A stretch of DNA of 64,000 nucleotides, taken from the NCBI RefSeq assembly GCF_008271365.1, contig NZ_CP043430.1, forward strand, positions 558,001 through 622,000, given 5' to 3'. The stretch comes from Microbacterium sp. 1S1. Lineage in GTDB: Bacteria > Actinomycetota > Actinomycetes > Actinomycetales > Microbacteriaceae. The notes beneath the pieces are model-generated. The model was not told where the DNA came from, did no database searches, and saw only the letters and a list, made by a program, of their open reading frames with translations. The position numbers and the translations under genes are program-made. Shown here piece by piece: positions 57,151 to 64,000 of this stretch (the first letter of the stretch is position 1; each line of letters begins with the position of its first letter).

Positions 57151-58043
57151 CCACCGGACTGCTGGAACTCTCCGGCATCACCAAGAGCTACGGCAGCCGC
57201 CGGGTGCTGGACGACGTGTCCTTCACCGTCGCGCCCGGCCGCCTCACCGGCTTCGTCGGCGGCAACGGTGCCGGCAAGACCACCACCATGCGCATCATCC
57301 TCGGGTTGCTGTCCTCCGACGGCGGACGGGTCGACCTCGACGGCGCCCCGCTCACCACCGCCGACCGCCGCCGCTTCGGCTACATGCCCGAGGAACGCGG
57401 CCTGTACCCGAAGATGAAGGTACTCGAGCAGATCGTCTACCTCGCCCGCCTGCACGGGTTCAGCAAGCCGGAGGCGACGGAGCGGGCCAGCGCGCTGCTC
57501 ACGGAGCTCGGACTGGGCGAGCGCCTGGACGACACGATCGAGTCGCTGTCTCTCGGCAACCAGCAGCGCGCGCAGGTCGCCGCGTCGCTCGTGCACGACC
57601 CGGAGGTGCTGATCCTCGACGAGCCCTTCTCCGGCCTGGACCCGCTCGCGGTGGACGTCGTCGCCGGAGTGCTGCAGGCCAGTGCGGCCCGCGGCGCCTC
57701 GATCCTCTTCTCCTCCCATCAGCTCGACGTGGTGGAGCGCCTCTGCGACGACCTCGTCATCCTCGCCGGTGGCACGATCCGCGCGGCGGGTTCTCGCGAC
57801 GGGCTGCGCGCCGAGCACGCCCGCGACCGCTACGAACTCATCTCGACCGGCGATGCGGGGTGGCTGCGCACCGAGCCCGGCGTCACGGTCGTCGACTTCG
57901 AGGGAGGGTACGCGCTCTTCGACGCGGACGGTCCCGAGACGGCCCAGCGCGTGCTGCAGTCGGCGGTGGCGCGCGGCGACGTCGCGAGCTTCGCCCCCAA
58001 GCACCCCTCTCTCGCCCAGATCTTCAAGGAGGTCATCCAGTGA
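57147..58043 (+). CDS. ABC-2-type exporter, ATP-binding protein
   Basis: 298 residues. NatA/CcmA-class ATPase: Walker A VGGNGAGKTTTM, Q-loop FGYMPEERGLYPKM, signature LSLGNQQRAQVAASL, Walker B LILDEPFSGLDPLAVD and H-loop LFSSHQ. A C-terminal domain of about 80 residues follows, as in NatA. The signature has LSLGNQQR, the form of this subfamily, rather than LSGGQ. It is coupled to the 11-codon leader upstream and overlaps the permease gene (GTGA). Probably exports sodium, a peptide or a drug together with the permease. Confidence 0.94.
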   Translation: MTTGLLELSGITKSYGSRRVLDDVSFTVAPGRLTGFVGGNGAGKTTTMRIILGLLSSDGGRVDLDGAPLTTADRRRFGYMPEERGLYPKMKVLEQIVYLARLHGFSKPEATERASALLTELGLGERLDDTIESLSLGNQQRAQVAASLVHDPEVLILDEPFSGLDPLAVDVVAGVLQASAARGASILFSSHQLDVVERLCDDLVILAGGTIRAAGSRDGLRAEHARDRYELISTGDAGWLRTEPGVTVVDFEGGYALFDADGPETAQRVLQSAVARGDVASFAPKHPSLAQIFKEVIQ

Positions 58044-59158
58044 ACGCCTCGACCCCTTCGACAGGCTCAGGGACCCAGCCGGCGGGGAATCCCGCGCGCA
58101 ACGGGATCTGGCTCGTCGCCGAGCGGGAGATCGGCTCGAAGCTCCGCAGCAAGGCGTTCCTGATCTCCACCGGCATCCTGCTGGTCATCGCCCTCGCGGG
58201 CGTGCTGTTCGGCGGCTTCGCGAGCCAGAACAGCGATGCCATGCCGGTGGCCGTGACCTCGGAGACCGCGGGGGCTGTGTCCGCGCTTCCCGATGTCGAG
58301 GTGACCGAGGTGGCTTCCCGCACCGAGGCCGAGGAGCTGGTCCGCGACGGCGACGTCGACGCAGCCGTGCTTCCAGGAGACAACCCCGCGGGCTACACGA
58401 TCGTCGCCCTGGAGGACGCCCCCGGTTCGCTCGTGTCCGCGCTGTCGCTCTCACCGGAGGTCGTGATCCTGGAGCCGGTCACCACCAACCCGCTGCTGCG
58501 CTACTTCATCGCGATCGCGTTCGGCCTCGTGTTCATGATGGCGGCGGCGACTTTCGGCGGCACGATCGCGCAGAGCGTGGTCGAGGAGAAGCAGACGAGG
58601 GTCGTCGAGGTGCTGCTGTCGGCGATCCCCGCGCGCACCCTGCTCGCCGGTAAGGTCATCGGCAACACGGTACTGGCGATGGGGCAGATCCTCGCCCTCG
58701 CCGCCGTCGCCACGATCGGCCTCATCGTGACCGGTCAGCGGGAAGTGCTGACGACCCTCGGCGCCCCCATCATCTGGTTCGCAGTGTTCTTCCTGTTCGG
58801 CTTCATCCTGCTCGCGGCGATGTTCGCGGCCGCAGCCTCCATGGTGTCGCGGCAGGAGGACATCGGCTCGACCACGACTCCGATCACGATGCTCATCATG
58901 GCGCCGTACGTGCTGGTGATCGTGTTCAACGACAACCCGCTCGTGCTGACGATCATGTCGTATGTGCCGTTCTCGGCCCCGGTCGGAATGCCGATGCGTC
59001 TCTTCGTCGGCGAGGCGCAGTGGTGGGAGCCGCTCCTGAGCCTCGCGATCCTGCTCGCGAGCTGCGTCGCCGCGATCGTGGTGGGCGCGAAGATCTACGA
59101 GAACTCCCTGCTCCGGATGGGTTCGCGCGTGAAGCTCGCCGAGGCTCTCCGCGGCTGA
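58040..59158 (+). CDS. ABC-2-type exporter permease (NatB-like)
   Basis: 372 residues. N-terminal helix (residues about 40-58), a large extracellular domain of around 100 residues (SETAGAVSALPDVEVTEVASRTEAEELVRDGDVD), then five or six helices with the family motif QSVVEEKQTRVVEVLLSAIPARTLLAGKVIG. This is the ABC-2/NatB (DUF3533-like) layout. The N-terminal cytoplasmic tail (NASTPSTGSGTQPA) is encoded by a copy of the dispersed repeat. Partner of the ATPase at 57147. Confidence 0.93.
   Translation: MNASTPSTGSGTQPAGNPARNGIWLVAEREIGSKLRSKAFLISTGILLVIALAGVLFGGFASQNSDAMPVAVTSETAGAVSALPDVEVTEVASRTEAEELVRDGDVDAAVLPGDNPAGYTIVALEDAPGSLVSALSLSPEVVILEPVTTNPLLRYFIAIAFGLVFMMAAATFGGTIAQSVVEEKQTRVVEVLLSAIPARTLLAGKVIGNTVLAMGQILALAAVATIGLIVTGQREVLTTLGAPIIWFAVFFLFGFILLAAMFAAAASMVSRQEDIGSTTTPITMLIMAPYVLVIVFNDNPLVLTIMSYVPFSAPVGMPMRLFVGEAQWWEPLLSLAILLASCVAAIVVGAKIYENSLLRMGSRVKLAEALRG
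58054..58076. repeat. Dispersed repeat, copy inside the permease N-terminus
   Basis: Identical over 23 bp to 52838-52860. It lies in frame at codons 5-12 of the permease gene. Confidence 0.9.
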
Positions 59159-59160
59159 CT

Positions 59161-59242
59161 CGCGACACCCCGCCTTCGCGTCGAGACCCCCGGCTGCACG
59201 CGCGTGCAGCAGGGGGTCTCGACGTGTACCAGGGGTCTCGCG
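59161..59242. repeat. Four-unit palindromic element between convergent genes (copy B)
   Basis: Inner arms GTCGAGACCCCC (59180-59191) and GGGGGTCTCGAC (59212-59223) are perfect, with CTGCACG-CG-CGTGCAG inside. Outer units CGCGACACCCCG (59161) and AGGGGTCTCGCG (59231) pair with one mismatch. Same build as 19184-19267: two GAGACCCC units followed by two GGGGTCTC units, between two convergent genes. Confidence 0.75.
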
Positions 59243-62200
59243 TCAGAGGATGCCCTCGGAGAGGGTGGTGGGGTTGCCGAAGCGGTGGTTGGTGATCGAC
59301 ACGGCCTGCTCGTGCAAGAACGGGAGCATCTCCACCCGGCCTGCTCCGGTCACGGCGTGCGACCAGACCGCGACGTCAGGGCTGCCGTCGAGGGCCGTGT
59401 GCAGCGCGGCGGCATCGCCACCGACGAGCCGAACCCGCTGCCACGACCGGGCACCCTTCGCGTAGCGCTTGGTCCATGCGGCGTCGGACTCCGTCTTCAC
59501 GGACACGCCCTGGGCCTTGAGCGCCTTCTCGATCCTCGACGGCAGCGACCCCGCCGACACGGTGAACGGGCTGCCGCTGCGCAGTGCCGCGGCGAGCACC
59601 CGGACTCCCTCAGCCAGCGGTGCGTCCTCGGCGATACGCACGTCGACCGCCACCGGACGGTACCGGAAGACGTTGCGCTCGACGCCGAGCCCCGACTTGT
59701 CGCTCACGGCCCCGAACTCGTCGATCCACGCGCGCTCGTCGGAGGCGGCGGCCCGGTGCAGCCACTCGATGCCTGCGGGGTCGAGCTCGGGAGCGGCCGC
59801 CTCCAGCAGCCCGGTCACCGCGGGGGTCACCGCCGCTCCCGGCGCCGCGGCGGGCAGCTCACCCGCACGCCACTCGCCGAGACCGAACAGGTAGTTGGGG
59901 CCTCCGGCCTTGGCCCCGGCACCCACGGCCGAGCGCTTCCAGCCACCGAACGGCTGACGCTGCACGATGGCGCCCGTGATCCCTCGGTTCACGTAGAGGT
60001 TGCCGGCCTCGACGCGGTCCAGCCAGGTCGCGACCTCGGCGGAGTCCAGCGAGTGCAGCCCCGCCGTGAGACCGTAGTCGACGGCGTTCTGCAGCCGGAT
60101 GGCCTCGTCGAGGTCCTTCGCGTGCATGACACCGAGCACCGGGCCGAAGAACTCGGTCAGGTGGAAGTACGAGCCCTCGCGCACGCCGGTCTTCACCCCC
60201 GGCGTCCACTGCTTCCCCTCGTCATCGAGCTTCCGGGGCTCCACGAGCCAGCGCTCGCCCTTGTCGAGGGTGGTGAGCGCGGTGAGGAGCTTGCCGTTCG
60301 CGGGCTCGATGATCGGCCCCATCTGGGTGGCGGGGTCATCGGGGAGCCCGACACGCATCGAGGTGACCGCGTCGACGAGCTGACGCTCGAAGCGCTTCGA
60401 GTCGGCGACGGAACCGACGAGGATCGCGAGCGACGCGGCCGAGCACTTCTGACCGGCGTGGCCGAACGCGCTGCGGGCGACGTCGGCGGCCGCGAGGTCG
60501 AGGTCGGCCGACGGCGTCACGATGATCGCGTTCTTGCCGCTGGTCTCCGCCAGCAGCGGCAGGTCGGCCCGGAAGGAGCGGAAGAGCTGGGCGGTCTCGT
60601 AGGCCCCGGTGAGGATGACCCGGTCGACCTGGGGGCTGGCGACCAGGCGGGTGCCGAGGTCGCGGGAGGCGAGGTCGACGAGGGCGAGCAGCTCGCGGGG
60701 CACGCCCGCAGCCCACAGCGCCTCGACCATCACGGCACCGCAGCGCTGGGTGAGCTTCGCGGGCTTGATGATGACGGCGGACCCGGAGGCGAGGCCGGCG
60801 AGCACGCCGCCGGCGGGGATCGCCACGGGGAAGTTCCACGGCGGCGTGACCACGGTCACCTTCGACGGCACGAACTCGGCGCCGGGGATGGCCTCGAGGT
60901 CTTTGGCGCGCTCGGCGTAGTAGTGGGCGAAGTCGATCGCCTCGCTCACCTCGGGGTCGGCCTCGGCGATGGTCTTTCCGGCCTCGTGCGCCATGATCTC
61001 GAGCAGCTCGCCGCGGCGGGCGGCCAGCTCGTCACCCGCGCGATGCAGGACGGCGGCGCGCTCCGCGGCAGGGAGCGCCGCCCAGGCCTCGGCGGCGGCG
61101 GTGGCGGTGGCGAACACCGCGTCCAGCTCGGCGTCGGTCTCGATACGGGCGGCGGCGATCGCGTCGCGGCCGAGCGTGGAGGACACCGAGCGATGCAGGA
61201 TCTCCCGGCCCCAGGCGCGGTTCGCGGCGAGCGCCGGATCGGTGTCGGGCTCGTTCGCGAAGCCGTCCGTGGCGCCGGCGGGACGGACGGCCGTGCGGTC
61301 CTGCGTGCGGTTCGGGGTCGGCACCGACGGGTCCGCGACGAGCGCGGCGAGAGAGCGCTCGAAGCGCTCGCGCTCGCGGGTCAGCAGCACGGGGTTCGAG
61401 GCCAGCTCGAACACGGCGGACATGAAGTTCTCGGGGCTCGCGTTCTCCTCGAGGCGCCGCACGAGATACGCGATCGCGACGTCGAACTCGGCCGGGTTCA
61501 CGACCGGTGTGTACAGCAGAAGGCGGCCGACGTCCTTGCGCACGGCCTCGGCCTGACCGGTCGCCATGCCGAGCAGCATCTCGTACTCCACGGCGTCGGT
61601 CACGCCGCGGGCCTTCGCGAGCAGCCAGGTGTAGGCGATGTCGAAGAGGTTGTGGCCGGCGACGCCGATCCGCACGGCGTCCAGCCGCTCGGGAGTCATG
61701 GCCCAGTCGAGCACGCGCTTGTAGTTGGTGTCGGAGTCCTGCTTGGTGCCGTAGGTCGCGAGCGGCCAGCCGTGGATCTTGGCGTCGACCTCCTCCATCG
61801 CGAGGTTCGCGCCCTTGACGACGCGCACCTTGATCGGCGCCCCGCCCTTCGCGCGGCGCGCGGCTGCCCATTCCTGGAGCCGTTCCATGGCGCCGAGCGC
61901 GTCGGGCAGATAGGCCTGCAGCACGATGCCGGCCTCGAGGTCCTCCAGCCCCGGCTGGTCGAGGATGCTGGTGAAGGCCGCGATCGTCAGGTCGAGGTCG
62001 CGGTACTCCTCCATGTCGAGGTTGATGAACTTCTGGGTCCCCGAGCGGGCCCCCTTCGCCTCGGCCCTCGCCGCGAGCCGGTACAGCGGGGTCAGCTTCT
62101 CCACCACGTCGGCCACGGCCTCGTCGAACGACCACATCGAGAGCTGGCTGACCACGCTCGACACCTTGATCGAGACGTAGTCGACGTCCGGACGCGCGAG

Positions 62201-62698
62201 GAAGTCGTATGTGCCCTGCAGCCGGCGTCCGGCTTCACGCTCACCGAGCACGGCCTCGCCGAGCAGATTGAGGTTGAGCCGGTTGCCACTCTTGCGGAGC
62301 TTCGCGATGGCGGGGCCGAACTTGGAGGGCGTGGCATCCAGCACGAGGTGCCCCACCATGGCCCGCAGCACGCGGCGCGAGATCGGCACCACCACGTTCG
62401 GGAGCTTCGGCGCCCAGAATCCGCCGGCATTGATCGCGGCCCGCAGGTAGCCGGGCAGGAGGCCGGGCGTGATGTCGGAGAGCTCGGCGAGCTTGCGACC
62501 GGCGACCCGGAGGTCTTCTGGGCGCATGACCCCGTCGACGAAGCCGACCGTGAAGGCCAGACCGTTCGGATCCTTCAGCACCTCGGACAGGCGCTGGGCG
62601 GCGGGTTCCACCGGGTGCGTCTCGCTCTCGGCGAGCCAGCGCTGCACGAGCGCGGCGACTTCTTCGGTGCGGGGAGTGGTGTCGTCGATGACAGACAT
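59243..62698 (-). CDS. putA: Bifunctional proline dehydrogenase / L-glutamate-gamma-semialdehyde dehydrogenase
   Basis: 1151 residues. Oxidises proline to P5C (FAD-linked) and then P5C to glutamate (NAD-linked). The N-terminal ProDH barrel has KVRVVKGANLAMEEVD, and the C-terminal aldehyde dehydrogenase has TPWNFPVAIPAGGVLAGLASGSA, LLAETSGKNAIIVT with the catalytic Glu and GHAGQKCSAASLAIL with the nucleophile Cys752. No N-terminal DNA-binding domain, so it does not auto-regulate like E. coli PutA. The ATG at 62698 follows GGAAGG. Divergent from a LysR regulator. Confidence 0.97.
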   Translation of the reverse strand: MSVIDDTTPRTEEVAALVQRWLAESETHPVEPAAQRLSEVLKDPNGLAFTVGFVDGVMRPEDLRVAGRKLAELSDITPGLLPGYLRAAINAGGFWAPKLPNVVVPISRRVLRAMVGHLVLDATPSKFGPAIAKLRKSGNRLNLNLLGEAVLGEREAGRRLQGTYDFLARPDVDYVSIKVSSVVSQLSMWSFDEAVADVVEKLTPLYRLAARAEAKGARSGTQKFINLDMEEYRDLDLTIAAFTSILDQPGLEDLEAGIVLQAYLPDALGAMERLQEWAAARRAKGGAPIKVRVVKGANLAMEEVDAKIHGWPLATYGTKQDSDTNYKRVLDWAMTPERLDAVRIGVAGHNLFDIAYTWLLAKARGVTDAVEYEMLLGMATGQAEAVRKDVGRLLLYTPVVNPAEFDVAIAYLVRRLEENASPENFMSAVFELASNPVLLTRERERFERSLAALVADPSVPTPNRTQDRTAVRPAGATDGFANEPDTDPALAANRAWGREILHRSVSSTLGRDAIAAARIETDAELDAVFATATAAAEAWAALPAAERAAVLHRAGDELAARRGELLEIMAHEAGKTIAEADPEVSEAIDFAHYYAERAKDLEAIPGAEFVPSKVTVVTPPWNFPVAIPAGGVLAGLASGSAVIIKPAKLTQRCGAVMVEALWAAGVPRELLALVDLASRDLGTRLVASPQVDRVILTGAYETAQLFRSFRADLPLLAETSGKNAIIVTPSADLDLAAADVARSAFGHAGQKCSAASLAILVGSVADSKRFERQLVDAVTSMRVGLPDDPATQMGPIIEPANGKLLTALTTLDKGERWLVEPRKLDDEGKQWTPGVKTGVREGSYFHLTEFFGPVLGVMHAKDLDEAIRLQNAVDYGLTAGLHSLDSAEVATWLDRVEAGNLYVNRGITGAIVQRQPFGGWKRSAVGAGAKAGGPNYLFGLGEWRAGELPAAAPGAAVTPAVTGLLEAAAPELDPAGIEWLHRAAASDERAWIDEFGAVSDKSGLGVERNVFRYRPVAVDVRIAEDAPLAEGVRVLAAALRSGSPFTVSAGSLPSRIEKALKAQGVSVKTESDAAWTKRYAKGARSWQRVRLVGGDAAALHTALDGSPDVAVWSHAVTGAGRVEMLPFLHEQAVSITNHRFGNPTTLSEGIL

Positions 62699-62742
62699 GG
62701 GCGGGGTACCTTCCTCGGCCTCGCACACCCGGGTATCGTGTG

Positions 62743-62764
62743 CGGCTGGATCATTGTCCAGCCG
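62743..62764. promoter_or_regulatory. Inverted repeat in the putA 5' region
   Basis: CGGCTGGA-TCATTG-TCCAGCCG, perfect 8-bp stem in the putA leader about 45 bp upstream of the ATG. mRNA hairpin or operator. Confidence 0.4.
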
Positions 62765-62805
62765 CTCGCTAGGCTCCGTCTATCAACCGATTTGAGTGGA
62801 TTCTG

Positions 62806-62820
62806 TTCACTTGAACTGAA
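62806..62820. promoter_or_regulatory. Candidate LysR-type operator between putA and lysR
   Basis: TTCACTTGAACTGAA: TTCA and TGAA in inverted repeat with 7 bp between them, and T-N11-A-like symmetry (LysR box). It lies 15 bp before the regulator start. A second TTGA-type half site overlaps. Confidence 0.45.
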
Positions 62821-62834
62821 CGATTGGAACCGCC

Positions 62835-63743
62835 GTGTTGGACGTGCACCGCCTCCGCCTGCTCGTGGAGCTGTCGCGCCGCGGAACGCTGTCCGCCGTG
62901 GCCGACGCACTGTCCTACAGCAAGGCCTCCGTGTCGCAACAGCTCGCCGCGCTGGAGCGTGATGTCGGGGTGCCGCTGCTGCGCCGGGTCGGCCGCGGCG
63001 TGCAGTTCACGCCGCAGGGGAACGTCCTGGTCGCGGAGGCCATCGGCATCCTCGACCAGCTCGAACACGCGCAGGTCGCCGTCGCCGAGTCGCTCACGGA
63101 GGTGACCGGCACCGTGCGCCTCGCGGTGTTCCAGTCCACCGCGCACTCGCTGCTCCCCCGCGCCCTCGCGGCCCTCGGCGAGCGCCATCCCGCCCTGCGC
63201 GTGGAGGTGACCGAGCGCGACCCGGAGTCGGGGCTCGTCGGAGTCTCCAGCCGCGATTACGACCTCATCCTCGCGGAGCAGTATCCGGGACATACGCGCC
63301 CCATCCACGCCGACCTCGATCGCGTCGTGCTCGCCCATGACGCCATCGCCCTCGCCCGCCGCCCCGGATCCCCGCGGATCCCTGACCCCGTCGCCGCGCT
63401 GTGGGCGACCCGCGCGGAGCCCTGGGTGCTGGAGCCCGCCGGTACCGCGTCGCGCGCCTGGGCCGAGCAACTGTGCCGCACGGCCGGCTTCGAGCCGGAC
63501 GTGCGCTTCGAGATCGCCGACCTCACCGCCCACGTGCGGCTCATCCACGCGGGCCTCGCGGTGGGGCTGCTGCCGGAGCTCGTGTGGGCGGGCGACACCC
63601 CCACGGTCGACCTCGCGCCCCTCCCGCACGAACCGCGCCGGGAGATCTTCTCCTCCGCCAGGCGCGTGTCGGCGGATGCCCCGTCGATCCGCGCCGTCCG
63701 CGCCGCCCTCGCCGACGCGGCGTCCCGCAACCTCCTGGACTGA
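62835..63743 (+). CDS. LysR-family regulator, probable putA regulator
   Basis: 302 residues. N-terminal winged helix (LDVHRLRLLVELSRRGTLSAVADALSYSKASVSQQLAALERDVGVPLLRR) and a LysR effector domain with a typical VRLAVFQSTAHSLLPRALAAL first strand. Divergent from putA, with a LysR-like dyad between them; the effector may be proline or P5C. The protein starts with GTG at 62835. Other target genes are possible. Confidence 0.92.
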   Translation: MLDVHRLRLLVELSRRGTLSAVADALSYSKASVSQQLAALERDVGVPLLRRVGRGVQFTPQGNVLVAEAIGILDQLEHAQVAVAESLTEVTGTVRLAVFQSTAHSLLPRALAALGERHPALRVEVTERDPESGLVGVSSRDYDLILAEQYPGHTRPIHADLDRVVLAHDAIALARRPGSPRIPDPVAALWATRAEPWVLEPAGTASRAWAEQLCRTAGFEPDVRFEIADLTAHVRLIHAGLAVGLLPELVWAGDTPTVDLAPLPHEPRREIFSSARRVSADAPSIRAVRAALADAASRNLLD

Positions 63744-63778
63744 CGCGGCTCCGATCGGCCGGGAGCCGGACCGGGAAT

Positions 63779-63794
63779 ATGCATGCACATGCAT
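63779..63794. promoter_or_regulatory. Palindrome ATGCATG-CA-CATGCAT, candidate operator
   Basis: Perfect 7-bp inverted repeat with 2-bp spacer, AT-richer than its surroundings, 63 bp upstream of the nitroreductase-like start. Probably an operator of a dimeric MarR- or TetR-type regulator; the regulator is not identified. Confidence 0.5.
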
Positions 63795-63856
63795 CGGTTC
63801 ATCCCCCGTGTACCCGGACGACGGCGTCCGATCCCCCCCGTCTGAAAGGCACTTCC

Positions 63857-64000
63857 GTGAGCACTCCCGTCATCGACCGCACCGCCCCGACCGAGCACCC
63901 CGTCCTCGACGTTCTCGCCGGCCGTTGGAGCCCCCGCGCCTACGACGCGCAGCACCCGATCGACGAAGCCAAGCTCGCCACCGCCCTCGAGGCAGCCCGG
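63857..64000 (+). CDS. Nitroreductase-family protein (5' part only)
   Basis: 48 codons before the window ends, starting at GTG 63857 with GAAAGG about 8 nt upstream. The N-terminus MSTPVIDRTAPTEHPVLDVL, then AGRWSPRAYD, and ALEAAR at the edge, is the usual beginning of nitroreductase-like proteins (FMN-dependent NAD(P)H oxidoreductases). A nearby palindrome (63779-63794) suggests its own regulator. Only the N-terminus can be judged. Confidence 0.7.
   Translation, partial: MSTPVIDRTAPTEHPVLDVLAGRWSPRAYDAQHPIDEAKLATALEAAR

Noticed and set aside
59204..62962. Very long plus-strand reading frame opposite putA (over 1200 codons)
   Set aside because: An antisense shadow produced by GC-rich codon use. 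putA on the minus strand has recognisable domains and motifs along its full length; the other frame has none.
1..64000. Search for rRNA, tRNA, insertion sequences and attachment sites
   Set aside because: No tRNA-like cloverleaf ending in the T-arm GTTCRA context, no transposase motifs and no rRNA stretches were recognised by eye. A dedicated tRNA or IS scan would be more reliable.

Overview
The window is high-GC, gene-dense DNA (about 88 to 90 percent coding, no gap without a gene longer than 240 bp). It looks like chromosome from a Gram-positive actinobacterium of the Microbacteriaceae, most likely Microbacterium or a close relative. The evidence is strong GC-ending codon use, many GTG starts, the coproporphyrin-dependent haem genes (hemY, hemQ), an actinobacterial Holin-X/DUF3618/YtxH trio, many start codons placed 6-7 nt after a TANNNT -10 box (leaderless mRNAs), and a dispersed repeat (CCTTCGACAGGCTCAGGG) that I associate with this family. 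No rRNA, tRNA, phage, transposase or CRISPR array was seen.

Layout. 1-4.7 kb: a heterodimeric ABC exporter (one half cut by the left edge) and a 3-hydroxyisobutyryl-CoA hydrolase-like gene. 4.8-7.2 kb: an ABC ATPase with a roughly 300-residue acidic tail and a small unknown gene. 7.3-17.9 kb: tetrapyrrole synthesis, with hemA on the plus strand divergent from hemE-arsR-hemY and, after three small envelope genes, hemQ-hemC-hemD-hemB-hemL. Ferrochelatase is not in the window. 18-27.6 kb: a HhH-GPD glycosylase-like gene, glyS, a peptide/H+ symporter, GNAT and HIT-like proteins, an MFS exporter and a beta-lactamase-fold protein without its catalytic serine. 27.6-39.4 kb: an M13 peptidase, an OmpR-type two-component system divergent from a DM13 lipoprotein/DoxX pair, a MATE exporter, an RNA methyltransferase, manganese import (mntH with a double operator, and mntR) and small enzymes.

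39.4-49.9 kb holds the most coherent accessory system: a seven-gene minus-strand operon (oligopeptide-type binding protein, two permeases, MurQ, AnmK, an AmiE/beta-lactamase-like hydrolase and a fused double ATPase), divergent from a MurR/RpiR regulator and an MFS transporter. Read together these genes look like import and catabolism of (anhydro)MurNAc-peptides to GlcNAc-6-phosphate.

50-64 kb: a membrane-anchored hendecad-repeat protein, a ROK kinase without its zinc cysteines, pyrE and xth with back-to-back leaderless promoters, a NarL-type two-component system, a BenE transporter, an ABC-2 exporter preceded by an 11-codon coupled leader ORF, putA divergent from a LysR regulator, and the start of a nitroreductase-like gene. 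The two-component operon and the ABC exporter carry the same upstream dyad at the same distance from the -10 box, which suggests one regulon. Two convergent gene ends (19.2 and 59.2 kb) carry the same kind of four-unit palindromic element.
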